Part shown: piece by piece, positions 17,101-25,416 of the stretch | Numbering within the stretch: the stretch's first letter is position 1 | Layout: every line of letters begins with the position of its first letter | Assembly (NCBI GenBank): GCA_963756975.1 | Contig: CAVWPS010000002.1 | Coordinates: forward strand, 1,736,001-1,800,000 | DNA: 64,000 nucleotides | Source of the DNA: CAVRQM01 sp963756975 | Lineage (GTDB): Bacteria > Pseudomonadota > Alphaproteobacteria > Acetobacterales > Acetobacteraceae | Reading direction: 5' to 3' | Notes under the pieces: model-generated | Databases searched by the model: none | Seen by the model: the letters and a program-made list of their open reading frames with translations, nothing else | Told to the model about the DNA's origin: nothing | Program-made: the position numbers and the translations under genes

Positions 17101-19283
17101 CGGCGGGGACCAGCCTGACGCTCGCGGCGGTCGACGAGGGCATTCTGCGGCTGACCAAGTTCGTCTCGCCCGACCCGCTCGGCTGGTTCACCGGGCAGCG
17201 GGCGCTGGCGATCGACATTCGCGACGAGTGGGGCCGGCTGCTGCGTCCGGCCGAGGGCGATCTCGCGACGCTGCGCGAGGGTGGCGGCGGGGATAACGAG
17301 GATACGCCGCCGCCGCCGCCGCAGCGTCTCGTGTCGCTGTTCGTCGGGCCGGTGCAGGCGGGGCCGGACGGGATCGCCCGCATCCCGCTCGATCTGCCCG
17401 ACTTCAACGGCCAGTTGCGGCTGATGGTGGTGGCGTGGAACGGCAACCGCGTCGGTGCCGCGTCGTCCGACGTGCTGGTGCGCGACAAGCTGGTGGCCGA
17501 GGCGCTGTTGCCGCGCTTCCTCGCCCCCGGCGACACCGCGCGGTTCGGCGTCTCGCTTCAGAACGTCGAATTGCCGGCGGGTCCGGTGCACGTGGCACTC
17601 GGCGCGTCCGGCACGCTGACGCTCGACGGGCCGGCTTCGTTCGACCAGACGCTCGCGGCCGGCCAGCGCGTCACCGTCGCCGGCGGGCTTCGCGCGGGCG
17701 ATGCCGGCGACGGCGATGTCACCGTCGACGTGACCGGACCGGGCGGCTTCGCGGTGCATCACGCCCTGAGCCTGTCGGTCCATCCGGCCCGGCCGCGCAC
17801 GACGATCGTCAGCCAGACCGAGCTGGCACCGGGCCAGAGCGTCCGCGTCGCTTCGGGATCGGAGGCGTTCGTCCCGGGCACGTGGCGGGCCAGCCTCTCG
17901 CTCGGCAGTTCGGTGCGCTACAACGTCGCCGCACTCGTGCAGGCGCTGACGGACTACCCGCTGAGCTGTCTGGAGCAAGGTACCAGCCGCGGCCTGCCGC
18001 TCACGATGCTGACGAACGGGCCGACCGCCGGCGTCGATCGCGAAGGCCGGCTCGGGCGCGCGGTCGAACAGGCGCTCGACAAACAGCGATACGATGGCGG
18101 GTTCGCGATGTGGTCGGCCGACGGGGACGCGGAGCCGTGGCTGTCGGCCTACGCGACCGAATTCCTGCTGCGGGCCCAGAAGGCCGGGGCCACGGTGCCG
18201 AAGCCGGCGATGGACGGGGCGCTGAAATACCTCGCCGATCAGGTCGGCCGTGACGAGGACAGTCCCGAAGGCCGGGCGGCGCGCGTCTATGCCGCCTACG
18301 TGCTGACGATGGCCGGGCAGGCGCCGGCGACGGCCATTCGCGGGTTCGAGACGGCGGGGGCCGACAAGCTGCCGACGCCGCTCGCGCGCGCGCAACTGGG
18401 TGCCGCGCTGGTGCGGATCGCGGAGCCGGCGAAGGGGGCCGCGTTGCTGCGCGCCTCGTTCACGCAGCCCGCCCGCAGCCCGGCCCGGTTCGACGAGGGG
18501 TCCAGCCTGCGCGACCAGCTCGCGACGGCCGTGCTGGTGTCTGAAAGCGGCACGCATGTCGTCGGCCAGCCGGAGCTGATCGCGGCGCTCCCCGGCTCCA
18601 ACCTCGATCCCGACACGCTCAACACGCAGGAGCAGGCCTGGGCCGCGACGGCCGGGGCGGTGCTGGCGGGCAGCGGGCCGCCGCTGTCGGCCACCGTCGA
18701 CGGAAAAGCGGTGCAGGGGCCGATCGCCACGGTGCCGCTGACCGATGCGGCGACCGTCCACGACACCGGCACCGGCAAGCTGTGGAGCAGCGTGGTCGCG
18801 ACCGGCGTGCCGCGCGCGCCGCTGCCGGCGGGGCGTCACCTGATGTCGGTGCGGCGCAACTTCTTCACCCTGACCGGCGATCCGCTGACGCCGGACAAGC
18901 TGGCCCAGAACACCGATTTCGTGATGACGGTCGAAGGCGGGGCCGACGACGCGCAGGCCCATCAGGTGATGCTGACGGCCGGGCTGCCGGCCGGGTGGGA
19001 GATCGCGGGGCACCTGGGCGGCGGCAAGGTCGCCGGGATGGACTGGCTCGGTGAGCTGACCGGGCCGGCGACGCAGGCGGCGCGCGACGACCGGGTGGTG
19101 ATCGCGTTCGACCTGCCGGCCGCCGACGCGGGGGAGAAGACGACGTTCAAGACGGCGGTGCTGCTGCACGCGACGACCCCGGGCGAGTTCGAATATCCGG
19201 GCCTGGAGCTGTCGGACATGTATCGCCCGAGCCTGTTCGCGCGGCAGGGGACGGTGCGCGTGACGGTGCTGCCGGCGCCGTGA
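14109..19283 (+). CDS. Bacterial alpha-2-macroglobulin (thioester protease trap)
   Basis: The 1724-residue envelope protein starts with a cleavable signal (positively charged start, AVALVFAAGLLG core, ARA cleavage). It carries the alpha-2-macroglobulin domain series: MG-type repeats, a bait-like region around residue 1050-1080, and the thioester motif CLEQ with Cys at residue 1287. It also has a terpenoid-cyclase-like helical domain and a C-terminal receptor-like domain. It is thought to trap proteases in the periplasm. No lipobox Cys follows the signal, so it is probably soluble, unlike the E. coli YfhM lipoprotein. The next gene is PBP1C, joined by a GTGA overlap; this pairing is well known and suggests repair of the cell wall after attack. 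A short CGCCCC/GGGGCG hairpin (14084-14099) lies just before the start. Confidence 0.93.
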   Translation: MHGIGRRAGWAVALVFAAGLLGPRHARADDLDIPGLSNDASHFQALLQKKFPAGGTDRQRAQSQAAAETADDHGDYTAASIAWADRAGQREPGSEVWLGLARDLMRRPAPDVAHALDAAWIAYHTAQDANTPDQNVVAGDALLVMRNALVKLDRPVAELDVLTFASNRSPDDADLRTLLAQRRQEIGLLLRGVRTESESFPASACLSFVGIPGGQPDFHPQDWVKLSPAIPDAAATLDDDSICIHGLPVGATTHVTLRAGMPGHDGTHLVKEQGIDVAMPDRQPRVVLDGDHFLQAKSAAAEIALASVNMPAVKLEIVRIGERAAQPFLTMHPPGSELMNTDLDSLRNSGTTVWTGTAAIPAFRRNDLLRTRLPLPAAATAEPGMYVLYAQPVDASARTFDNVSAAQLVLRTDLAPTTWQGVDGLLVQVRGYAAAKPKPGVDVALIAADNDVLATASTDADGIARFAAPLLHGTNGASPASLHLRGPDGDATVLNLTRPAFDLSDRGVTGRAIVEGTDAFIYLDRDIFRPGETVHAMALQRDPAGNPVTKRLHAVVTRPNAQVFADIVATPGPDGAMVLPITLPGGAALGTWKVSLRPTVDGATISEAAFQVDAFVPARLAVDLGKPADELTPGRTAALPVAVRFLYGAPGSGLSGSADTLIQANPKPFADYADYRFGLADEKVPGQSGHVDLPPTDAQGATSVPIDLSSLPDVTGGLQTNIHVTINDPAGRPVNESVELPIRPVAPLLGIRVAAPDGVFGPGQDADFDVVAVGPDGKPVAMPHAKLTVVRQVPDWRLVVRRGVASYETQWRDEPVDAQFVDVPEAKPLHLSYKVGFGRYRLQIVQSGQGLAAASVVFNAGWEVSEDADVPPRVRVATDRKAYAPGDTAHVRIDAPYAGPAALVVVSNRVHEVRSIDIPAGGTTVDVAVGGDWGPGAYVAVHAFRPIDGQPDGHAVSERAIGVAWIGIDPATRSLPVTVETPDLFRPGTTGTVLVHAPAGTSLTLAAVDEGILRLTKFVSPDPLGWFTGQRALAIDIRDEWGRLLRPAEGDLATLREGGGGDNEDTPPPPPQRLVSLFVGPVQAGPDGIARIPLDLPDFNGQLRLMVVAWNGNRVGAASSDVLVRDKLVAEALLPRFLAPGDTARFGVSLQNVELPAGPVHVALGASGTLTLDGPASFDQTLAAGQRVTVAGGLRAGDAGDGDVTVDVTGPGGFAVHHALSLSVHPARPRTTIVSQTELAPGQSVRVASGSEAFVPGTWRASLSLGSSVRYNVAALVQALTDYPLSCLEQGTSRGLPLTMLTNGPTAGVDREGRLGRAVEQALDKQRYDGGFAMWSADGDAEPWLSAYATEFLLRAQKAGATVPKPAMDGALKYLADQVGRDEDSPEGRAARVYAAYVLTMAGQAPATAIRGFETAGADKLPTPLARAQLGAALVRIAEPAKGAALLRASFTQPARSPARFDEGSSLRDQLATAVLVSESGTHVVGQPELIAALPGSNLDPDTLNTQEQAWAATAGAVLAGSGPPLSATVDGKAVQGPIATVPLTDAATVHDTGTGKLWSSVVATGVPRAPLPAGRHLMSVRRNFFTLTGDPLTPDKLAQNTDFVMTVEGGADDAQAHQVMLTAGLPAGWEIAGHLGGGKVAGMDWLGELTGPATQAARDDRVVIAFDLPAADAGEKTTFKTAVLLHATTPGEFEYPGLELSDMYRPSLFARQGTVRVTVLPAP

Positions 19284-21222
19284 GATGGCGGATGCTGGCG
19301 GTCGGGACGGTCGCGGCGGTCGCAATCTGCGCGGCCGGCGCGGCCGGTCTCGACCGCGCCTTCCCGCCCGATCTGTCGCGGCTGGCGTCGCACGGGACGA
19401 CGATCCGCGACCGGCACGGCGACGTGCTGGCGGTGCGGCCGGCCCCGGGCGGCGTGTGGCGGTTCGACACAGACGCGGAGGCTGTGCCGCCGCAGCTGAT
19501 CGACATGCTGATCGCGACCGAGGATGCGCGGTTTCGCTGGCATCCGGGCGTCGATCCGCTCGCGGCATTTCGGGCCGCCGGTCAGATGGTGTTCGCGGGT
19601 CACGTCGTGTCGGGCGGGTCCACGCTGACGATGCAGGTCGCCCGCCTGCTCGAACCTAAGCCGCGCGGGATCGCCGCGAAGGCGTCGGAGAGTTTCAGGG
19701 CGCTCCAGCTCACCGCGCGGTATTCGAAGCGGCAAATCTTGGGGATGTGGCTGAGCCTGGCCCCGTTCGGCGGCAACCTCGTCGGGGTCGAGGCGGCGTC
19801 GCGCGCCTGGTTCGGCAAACCCGCAAATCGCTCGACGCGGCGGAGGCGGCGCTGCTGGTGGCCCTCCCGCGCCGGCCGGAGGGATTGCGGCCCGACCGGT
19901 TTGCGGAGCGGGCGAAGCGGGTGCGCGACCGGGTGCTGGACGCGGCCGAGCGGGGCGGCTTGCTGAGTGCCGCCGAAGCCGAGGAGGCGCGGGCCGAACC
20001 GGTGCCGACGCGGCGGGCCAACATGCCGGACACGGCGAAAAGCCTGCTCGCGGGCATCCCTGGCGATTTGACCACGACGCTGGACGGGCCGCTGCAACAC
20101 GCGCTCGACGCCTTCGCAGCCACCGAAGTGTCCCGCCTGCCGGAGCACGTCGCGATCAGCATCATGATCGCGGACGCCGGCAGCCGCGACGTGCTGGCGG
20201 CCAGCTCCGCCGGCGGCGCCACCCCGCCCGACCTGTCGCGCGCGGTGCGGTCGCCGGGCTCGACGCTGAAACCCGTTCTGTACGCGCTCGCGTTCGAGGA
20301 CGGGATCGCGACGCCCGAGACGGTGCTGATGGACGCGCCGCGCCGGTTCGGATCGTATGTGCCGGAAGACATGTCGCGCCGGTTCGCGGGGCCGGTGACG
20401 GCGACCGAGGCGTTGCGGCGGTCGCTGAACCTGCCGGCGGTCGCGTTGCTCGATCGGTTCGGGCCGCTCCGGTTCGCGGCCGCGCTGGCCCCGGCCGGGC
20501 TGCGTCTGCCGCACGGGGCGGAGGGCGCGCTGCCGCTGATCCTGGGCGGCGGCGGGATGACGTTGCGCGGGTTGGTCGGCGTGTACGCGGCGATCGCGAC
20601 CGACGGGCGGCTGATCCCGGTCCATTTTCGCCCGACCGACGCGGGCGCTCCGGGGCCGCTGCTGACGGCGGCGGCGGCGGGCATGGTCGCCGATATTCTG
20701 ACGAGACCGTTTCCCGGCGGCGGCGGTCCGGACGGGATTGCCTGGAAGACCGGCACCAGTGCCGCCGGCCGCGACGCGTGGGCGCTCGGGTTCGACCGCG
20801 CGCATGTGATCGGCGTCTGGATCGGCCGGCCGGACGGGACGGCGCAGGCCGGCATCGTCGCCGCCGATCTGGCGCTGCCGGTGCTGGCGCGCGCGTTCGC
20901 CCTGGTGCAGGCGGCCCCGCGTCCGGCCGGCACCGTGGACCATCCGGTCGTGATCGGCCCGGCCGCGACCGACACCGCGATCACGCTGCTGTATCCGCCG
21001 CCCGATGCCGCCCTGTCCGGCACCGCGCCGATCACGCTGCGCGCCCGGGGCGGCGTCAGGCCGCTGACCTTCATGGTCGACGGCGCCACGCTCACGTCGC
21101 AGCCGGCGTTGCGGGCCGCGCGCTGGACGCCGCCCGGCCCCGGTTTCTACACGCTGGCCGTGGAGGACGCGGCGGGACATGCGGCGCGCGCGGCGATCCG
21201 GGTTTTGCCCGACTCGCCCTGA
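19280..21222 (+). pseudogene. pbpC: Penicillin-binding protein 1C, broken by one frameshift
   Basis: GTG 19280 overlaps the alpha-2-macroglobulin stop by four bases. The first frame encodes a signal anchor and the GT51 glycosyltransferase domain (ATEDARFRWHPGVDPLAAFR, SGGSTLTMQVARLL). It loses register after AWFGKPA near 19818-19827 and ends at 19966. The neighbouring frame carries on with KSLDAAEAALLVALPRRP and encodes the transpeptidase (SPGSTLKP with the active-site Ser, SLN, and WKTGTS as KTG box) and the C-terminal PBP1C domain to 21222. One missing base near CCCGCAAATCG explains everything. Both halves are well conserved, so this is either a sequencing error or a very recent mutation. 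An intact enzyme would be a periplasmic bifunctional peptidoglycan synthase. Confidence 0.88.
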
Positions 21223-21294
21223 AGAACCGGTCCGGCGCGATTGCGTTGGCGAGCGTCCGGCCGATCCCGTCCGGCATGAGAAAGGGCGCACCCG

Positions 21295-21909
21295 ATGAAG
21301 ACGATGAACGATCTGTTCATGCACTTTCTGCAAGACATCTATTACGCCGAAAAGGCGGCCGCGAAATCGACCACGAAGCTGCTGCGCTCGGTCGAGAACG
21401 AGCAGGTCCGGGAGATGCTGCGCAACGCCAAGGACAACGCGGACGCGCCGATCGAGCGTCTGGACCGTGTGTTCGAGGCGGTCGGCAAGCGGCCGCGCGG
21501 CAAGGCGTGCGAGGCGATGAACGGCCTGCTGACCGAAGCGCAGGAGGCGATCGAGGAGGGCGAGAAAGGCCCGGTGCTCGACGCGGCGCTGATCGCATGC
21601 CTGCAGGGCGTGAAATGTTACGAGATGACCCGCTACGGCTCGCTGATGGCGTTCGCGCGCCAGATGGGCCTCGATGACGCGGTCGAGGAACTCGCGGCGC
21701 TGCGCGACGCGGCGCGCGCGGACGACCGGAAGCTGACCGAGATCGCCGAGGGCGCGGTCAACGTCGAGGCGGACGAGGAGACCGGCGGCGAGGACGATGA
21801 GGAGGACGACGACGGGGAGGACGAGACGCCGGACGGCGAGGATCCGACGAAGAAGGCGGCTGCCCCGAAGCCGGCTCCGAAGAATGGGTCGAAATCCGCC
21901 AAGCGCTGA
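21295..21909 (+). CDS. DUF892 (YciE/YciF-type) ferritin-like stress protein with acidic tail
   Basis: The 204-residue protein starts with the DUF892 signature (LFMHFLQDIYYAEKAAAKST) and keeps ferritin-like helices with AACLQ/CYEMTRYGSL-type segments through about residue 150. The C-terminal 50 residues are an acidic run of Asp and Glu followed by a Lys/Pro/Ala tail, unlike the compact family core, and are probably disordered. Family members are stress-induced and of unknown catalytic role. GAAAGGG lies a few bases upstream of the ATG. It stands alone between pbpC and a convergent SDR gene. Confidence 0.87.
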   Translation: MKTMNDLFMHFLQDIYYAEKAAAKSTTKLLRSVENEQVREMLRNAKDNADAPIERLDRVFEAVGKRPRGKACEAMNGLLTEAQEAIEEGEKGPVLDAALIACLQGVKCYEMTRYGSLMAFARQMGLDDAVEELAALRDAARADDRKLTEIAEGAVNVEADEETGGEDDEEDDDGEDETPDGEDPTKKAAAPKPAPKNGSKSAKR

Positions 21910-22032
21910 TCGCGGGTTGCCGGGCGGGGTGTCGCAGCCCCGACCCGGTCATCGACAAGGCGAATTCCGGCTCGGCGGGCTGGACGGGCTACGGCGAGCC
22001 CGGGCCGAACGCGGTCCGCAACGGCTCGGCCG

Positions 22033-23076
22033 CTACGCCCGCCGCCGCCGGCGCCGGGTCGCCCACATCAAGCCGATCGCCGACAGCCCGATCGTGTAGC
22101 GGTTCCGCGCCACCCACATCTGCGCCGAACTGGTCATCACCCGGTCGCCGAAGACCCCGTGCACGCGCGGCGCGCGCTGACCCGCTTGCAGCACCGCCGG
22201 GTCGCGCGCGGCGGCGGCGTCACGGCGGCCGGTGACCTGCATCCCGTGCCCGATCCGCGCCAGCACCTGATCGAGCACGCCCGGCATGACCGCGTTGGCG
22301 AGCGCCATGCCGACCGTGGCCCCGGTCACCTTCAGCTCCCGCCGGCGCTCGCTCGCGACCAGCCAGACCGCTTCCGCGATCAGCTCCGGCTGATAGTAGG
22401 GCGGTGGCGGGGACGGCACTTCGCCGTCCGGCAGATGCGTGCCGGCATGGGCGAAGAACGGGCTGTTGATGGCCGGCGGGTGCACCAGGCCGATGTGGAT
22501 GCGGCTGTGCTCGCTCATCAGCTCGGCCCGCACGGCTTCGTAGAACCCGCGCAGCGCGAACTTGGCCGCCGAATAGGCGCTCATCAACGGCATCGCCCGG
22601 AACGACACCTCGGAGCCGATCGCCACGATCGTGCCGCGTCCGCGCGGGGTCATGGCGGCGAGGGCGACGCGGGTGCCGTTCACCTGGCCCATGAACGTCG
22701 TGTCCATGACGCGGCGGAACTCCTCCTCGGTCGTCTCGGTGAACGGCCCGACCATGGCGGCCCCGGCGTCGTTGACCCAGATTTCCACCGGACCCAGCTT
22801 GTCGCAGATCGCCGTCGCGGCGGCCGACAGGGCGGCGCTGTCGGCCACGTCCGCCGATGCGGTCTCCACCCGGCCCCCCTCGGCGCGGATCCGTTCGGCC
22901 GCCGCCTTCAGCGAGGCTTCGCCGCGCGAGATCAGGCCGACCCGCCAGCCGCGCCGGGCGAACAGCAAGGCGGTCGCGAGCCCGATGCCGGACGAGCCGC
23001 CGGTGATGATGACAACATGTGACGGTGACGCGTGAGACTGCGAAGCGGGCGGCGATGAAACGGGTGCTGTTGCCAC
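22033..23076 (-). CDS. Short-chain dehydrogenase/reductase
   Basis: The 347-residue protein has the classical SDR features: TGGSSGIG for NAD(P) binding, an NDAGAAMVGPF region in place of NNAG, a catalytic Ser in IVAIGSEVSF, and YSAAK. After the usual 250 residues there is an extension of nearly 100 residues ending in a hydrophobic stretch (YTIGLSAIGLMWA) and a run of arginines, suggesting membrane association. GTG 23076 is chosen because GAGGAGG precedes it by five bases. It is divergent from the alpha/beta hydrolase at 23147. The substrate is unknown. Confidence 0.9.
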   Translation of the reverse strand: MATAPVSSPPASQSHASPSHVVIITGGSSGIGLATALLFARRGWRVGLISRGEASLKAAAERIRAEGGRVETASADVADSAALSAAATAICDKLGPVEIWVNDAGAAMVGPFTETTEEEFRRVMDTTFMGQVNGTRVALAAMTPRGRGTIVAIGSEVSFRAMPLMSAYSAAKFALRGFYEAVRAELMSEHSRIHIGLVHPPAINSPFFAHAGTHLPDGEVPSPPPPYYQPELIAEAVWLVASERRRELKVTGATVGMALANAVMPGVLDQVLARIGHGMQVTGRRDAAAARDPAVLQAGQRAPRVHGVFGDRVMTSSAQMWVARNRYTIGLSAIGLMWATRRRRRRA

Positions 23077-23146
23077 GGTGGCCTCCTCGGCAGAATGCCG
23101 ACCGACGAACGTGCCCGCACCGGGCCGGGTTGCGGGGGAACGACCG

Positions 23147-23938
23147 ATGGACATGCAGGCCGAATACGATAACGGCGCGAAGGTGCCCGGCTACCAGGCG
23201 ATCGTCGCGGGCTGGACCGAGGCATCGGCCGCGATGCGCGCGACCTGGCCGCAGCGCGAATTGGATGTTCCTTACGGGCCGAGCGAGCGCCAGAAACTCG
23301 ACGTGTTCTGGCCGGACAGCTCACGCGACGGCCCGTTGGCGATGTTCGTGCACGGGGGCTACTGGCGCTCGATGGACCGGACGCTGTTCGCCCACCTCGC
23401 CTCGGGCCTGCTGGCCCACGGGGTCGCGGTGGCGATGCCGTCCTACGATCTGTGCCCGCAGGTGACGCTGGCCGTGCTTGTCGAGCAGGTCCGCGACTCG
23501 GCCGCGTTCCTGTTCCGGCGTTATGGCCGAGACATGCTCGCGATCGGCCACTCCGCCGGCGGGCATCTGGCGGCGATGCTGCTCGCGACGGATTGGGGTG
23601 CGAAGGATTTGCCGGTGGTGATCCGGGCCGCGCTGCCGATCAGCGGCCTGTTCGACCTCGAGCCGCTACGCGCCACGGACAAACAGGAGCAGCTGAAGCT
23701 GGACGAGGCGGAGGCGCGAGTGCTGTCGCCGGTCCACCTGCCGTCGCCGAAACGGCCGATCCACGCGGTCGTCGGCGGGCTTGAGGGGGAAGAATACACC
23801 CGCCAATCCCGCTCGATCGCCCAAGCCTGGGGCGGCACCTGGGAGGCGGTGCCGGGGGCGAACCATTTCAGCATCGTCGGCCCGTTGGCCGATCCGGGTT
23901 CGCCCCTGGTCGCGACCGCGTTGCGGCTGGCGTCTTAG
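23147..23938 (+). CDS. Alpha/beta hydrolase, kynurenine-formamidase-like
   Basis: The 263-residue enzyme has the HGGYW oxyanion motif (FVHGGYWRSMDR) and nucleophile elbow GHSAGG typical of the arylformamidase branch, and a C-terminal His in GANHFSIVG. Arylformamidases hydrolyse N-formylkynurenine in tryptophan breakdown, but no other kynurenine genes are nearby, so the true substrate may be another formamide or ester. The product appears cytoplasmic. ATG 23147 gives the family N-terminus (MDMQAEYDNG). Its TAG shares bases with the stop of the convergent bactofilin gene. Confidence 0.82.
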   Translation: MDMQAEYDNGAKVPGYQAIVAGWTEASAAMRATWPQRELDVPYGPSERQKLDVFWPDSSRDGPLAMFVHGGYWRSMDRTLFAHLASGLLAHGVAVAMPSYDLCPQVTLAVLVEQVRDSAAFLFRRYGRDMLAIGHSAGGHLAAMLLATDWGAKDLPVVIRAALPISGLFDLEPLRATDKQEQLKLDEAEARVLSPVHLPSPKRPIHAVVGGLEGEEYTRQSRSIAQAWGGTWEAVPGANHFSIVGPLADPGSPLVATALRLAS

Positions 23939-24591
23939 TTCGAGATGTCGGACGCCATCTCGGTCGTGGAGCGCGGCGAATTCTCTGTCAGCATTTCCAT
24001 CCGCCCGGTGATCTGCCCGCCATCCTCGACCTGAAGGCGGCGGCAGCGCGCGGTGCCGAGCAGGCGGCCGCTGGCGCGCACGATCAGGTTGCCGCGCGCG
24101 GTCAGCGTGCCGTCGATCGTGCCGGCGACCTCCGCGTCCTCGACCTCGACCTCGCCCTTGAACATGCCGCCCGGGCTGATCGACAGCTCGGTCGCATGGA
24201 TCATGGTCGCCTCGACCGTGCCCTCGACGACCAGGCGCTCGGCGTCTTGCACGATGCCCTGGACGCTGATGCCCTTGCCGACGACCAGCGTGCGGCGCTC
24301 GGACGGGCCGGGACGGGCGCGCGGCGACTCAGCAAGGGCGGTGGCCGTGCTTGGCTGCGGCTGCTGGATGCCCGGGCCGCCCGCCTGGATGCCGGGGCCG
24401 CTCGACTGAAGACCGGCCGGGCGCGGCGGCGGCGGCATCTGCGGCACCGGCTGCTGGGCGGGCGTATTGGGCGCGAACGGGGCACGGCTCATGGACGGAC
24501 TCTCCTGAATTGGGGCGGCGACGGTCGGGGGTGGCGGCTGAGCGGCCGGAGTTTGCGGCACCGGCTCGTCGGGCCTGCGGCGGTTGAACAA
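23935..24591 (-). CDS. Bactofilin
   Basis: The 218-residue protein has a disordered Pro/Gln-rich N-terminal half and a DUF583 bactofilin core from about residue 98 (RRTLVVGKGISVQG). The core is made of short beta-helix repeats such as LVVEGTVEATMIHATELSIS and VAGTIDGTLTARGNLIV. Bactofilins polymerise without nucleotides into membrane-bound filaments that organise cell-wall or polar proteins. The disordered start with MFNRRR may be the membrane-targeting end. It is convergent with the hydrolase and overlaps its stop by four bases. Confidence 0.93.
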   Translation of the reverse strand: MFNRRRPDEPVPQTPAAQPPPPTVAAPIQESPSMSRAPFAPNTPAQQPVPQMPPPPRPAGLQSSGPGIQAGGPGIQQPQPSTATALAESPRARPGPSERRTLVVGKGISVQGIVQDAERLVVEGTVEATMIHATELSISPGGMFKGEVEVEDAEVAGTIDGTLTARGNLIVRASGRLLGTARCRRLQVEDGGQITGRMEMLTENSPRSTTEMASDISN

Positions 24592-24670
24592 ATGCCCTCC
24601 GTCGGGTGAGTAGCGGCCCGCTTCGGTCGCGGCCCTAGGGCGGTTTGCTTACCCGCGACCTCGGCGCGTG

Positions 24671-25372
24671 TCACGCCCATGTCGCGCGGGGCCGGTCCGC
24701 ACGCTCCAGTCCGAGCGCCAGAACATGGGTGATCGCGGCGACGGCGAGCACCGGAACCAGCAGGTTCGCGACCGGCAGCAGGCTTGCGGCGGTCGCCAGC
24801 AGACCCTGGAACAGGATGTTCGGCCGGTGCCGGCGATACAGGGCCAGTGCGGCTGCTCGGTCCATCCGGCGCATCGCGATCGAAACGGCGAGTCCGCGCC
24901 CGATCGCCCATGCCGCGATCCCCCAGCCGATCGGCAGCGACAGCCCGGCCACGAACGGCGCGAGCAACAGGGCCGCGATTTGCAGGCCGAGGATTTGCAG
25001 GCCGAGCACGATCCCGTCCCACGCCTGGGCGGCCAGCGGGGCGGGGCGGCCGGGCGGCAGACCGGGATACCAGCGCCGCTCGACGGCGGCCGCGATCCGG
25101 TCGGCGTACAGCGTGGCGACGATGCCCGCCACCGGCAGGAACAGCAGGTGCGCGAGGAAGATCGACCCGGTCGCGCCCAGCAGGAACGCGACGAAGCCGG
25201 TATGCGCCCCGGCCGACATGCTCCGCAGCGCCCAATCCAGCACGTGGGACAGCCCGATCGCGACCAGCACGAAGGCGAGCAGCGTCCACAAGACGCTTCT
25301 CAGCAGCACGCCGAGAAACGCGGGGTCGGTGATCTGCGCGATCGCGCGCGACGGTGGCAGCAACGGGTTCAT
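24671..25372 (-). CDS. EI24/CysZ-family inner-membrane protein
   Basis: The 233-residue protein has about four to six hydrophobic helices (including SVLWTLLAFVLVAIGLSHVL, LAHLLFLPVAGIVATLYAD and SLLPVANLLVPVLAVAAITH) and the overall pattern of the EI24 domain. CysZ members import sulfate, while many alphaproteobacterial EI24 proteins have no assigned substrate. No cysteine-pathway gene is nearby, so sulfate transport is not supported by context. It is divergent from hldE. Confidence 0.8.
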   Translation of the reverse strand: MNPLLPPSRAIAQITDPAFLGVLLRSVLWTLLAFVLVAIGLSHVLDWALRSMSAGAHTGFVAFLLGATGSIFLAHLLFLPVAGIVATLYADRIAAAVERRWYPGLPPGRPAPLAAQAWDGIVLGLQILGLQIAALLLAPFVAGLSLPIGWGIAAWAIGRGLAVSIAMRRMDRAAALALYRRHRPNILFQGLLATAASLLPVANLLVPVLAVAAITHVLALGLERADRPRATWA

Positions 25373-25416
25373 GCCCCCCGATAGCCCGCCCGGGCCGCGT
25401 GGTGTATCCGGCCGCG

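Noticed and set aside
13962..19568. A 1,868-codon open frame on the minus strand opposite the alpha-2-macroglobulin gene
   Set aside because: It is an Arg/Pro-rich antisense shadow with no family features; the plus-strand frame has a signal peptide and the CLEQ thioester motif.
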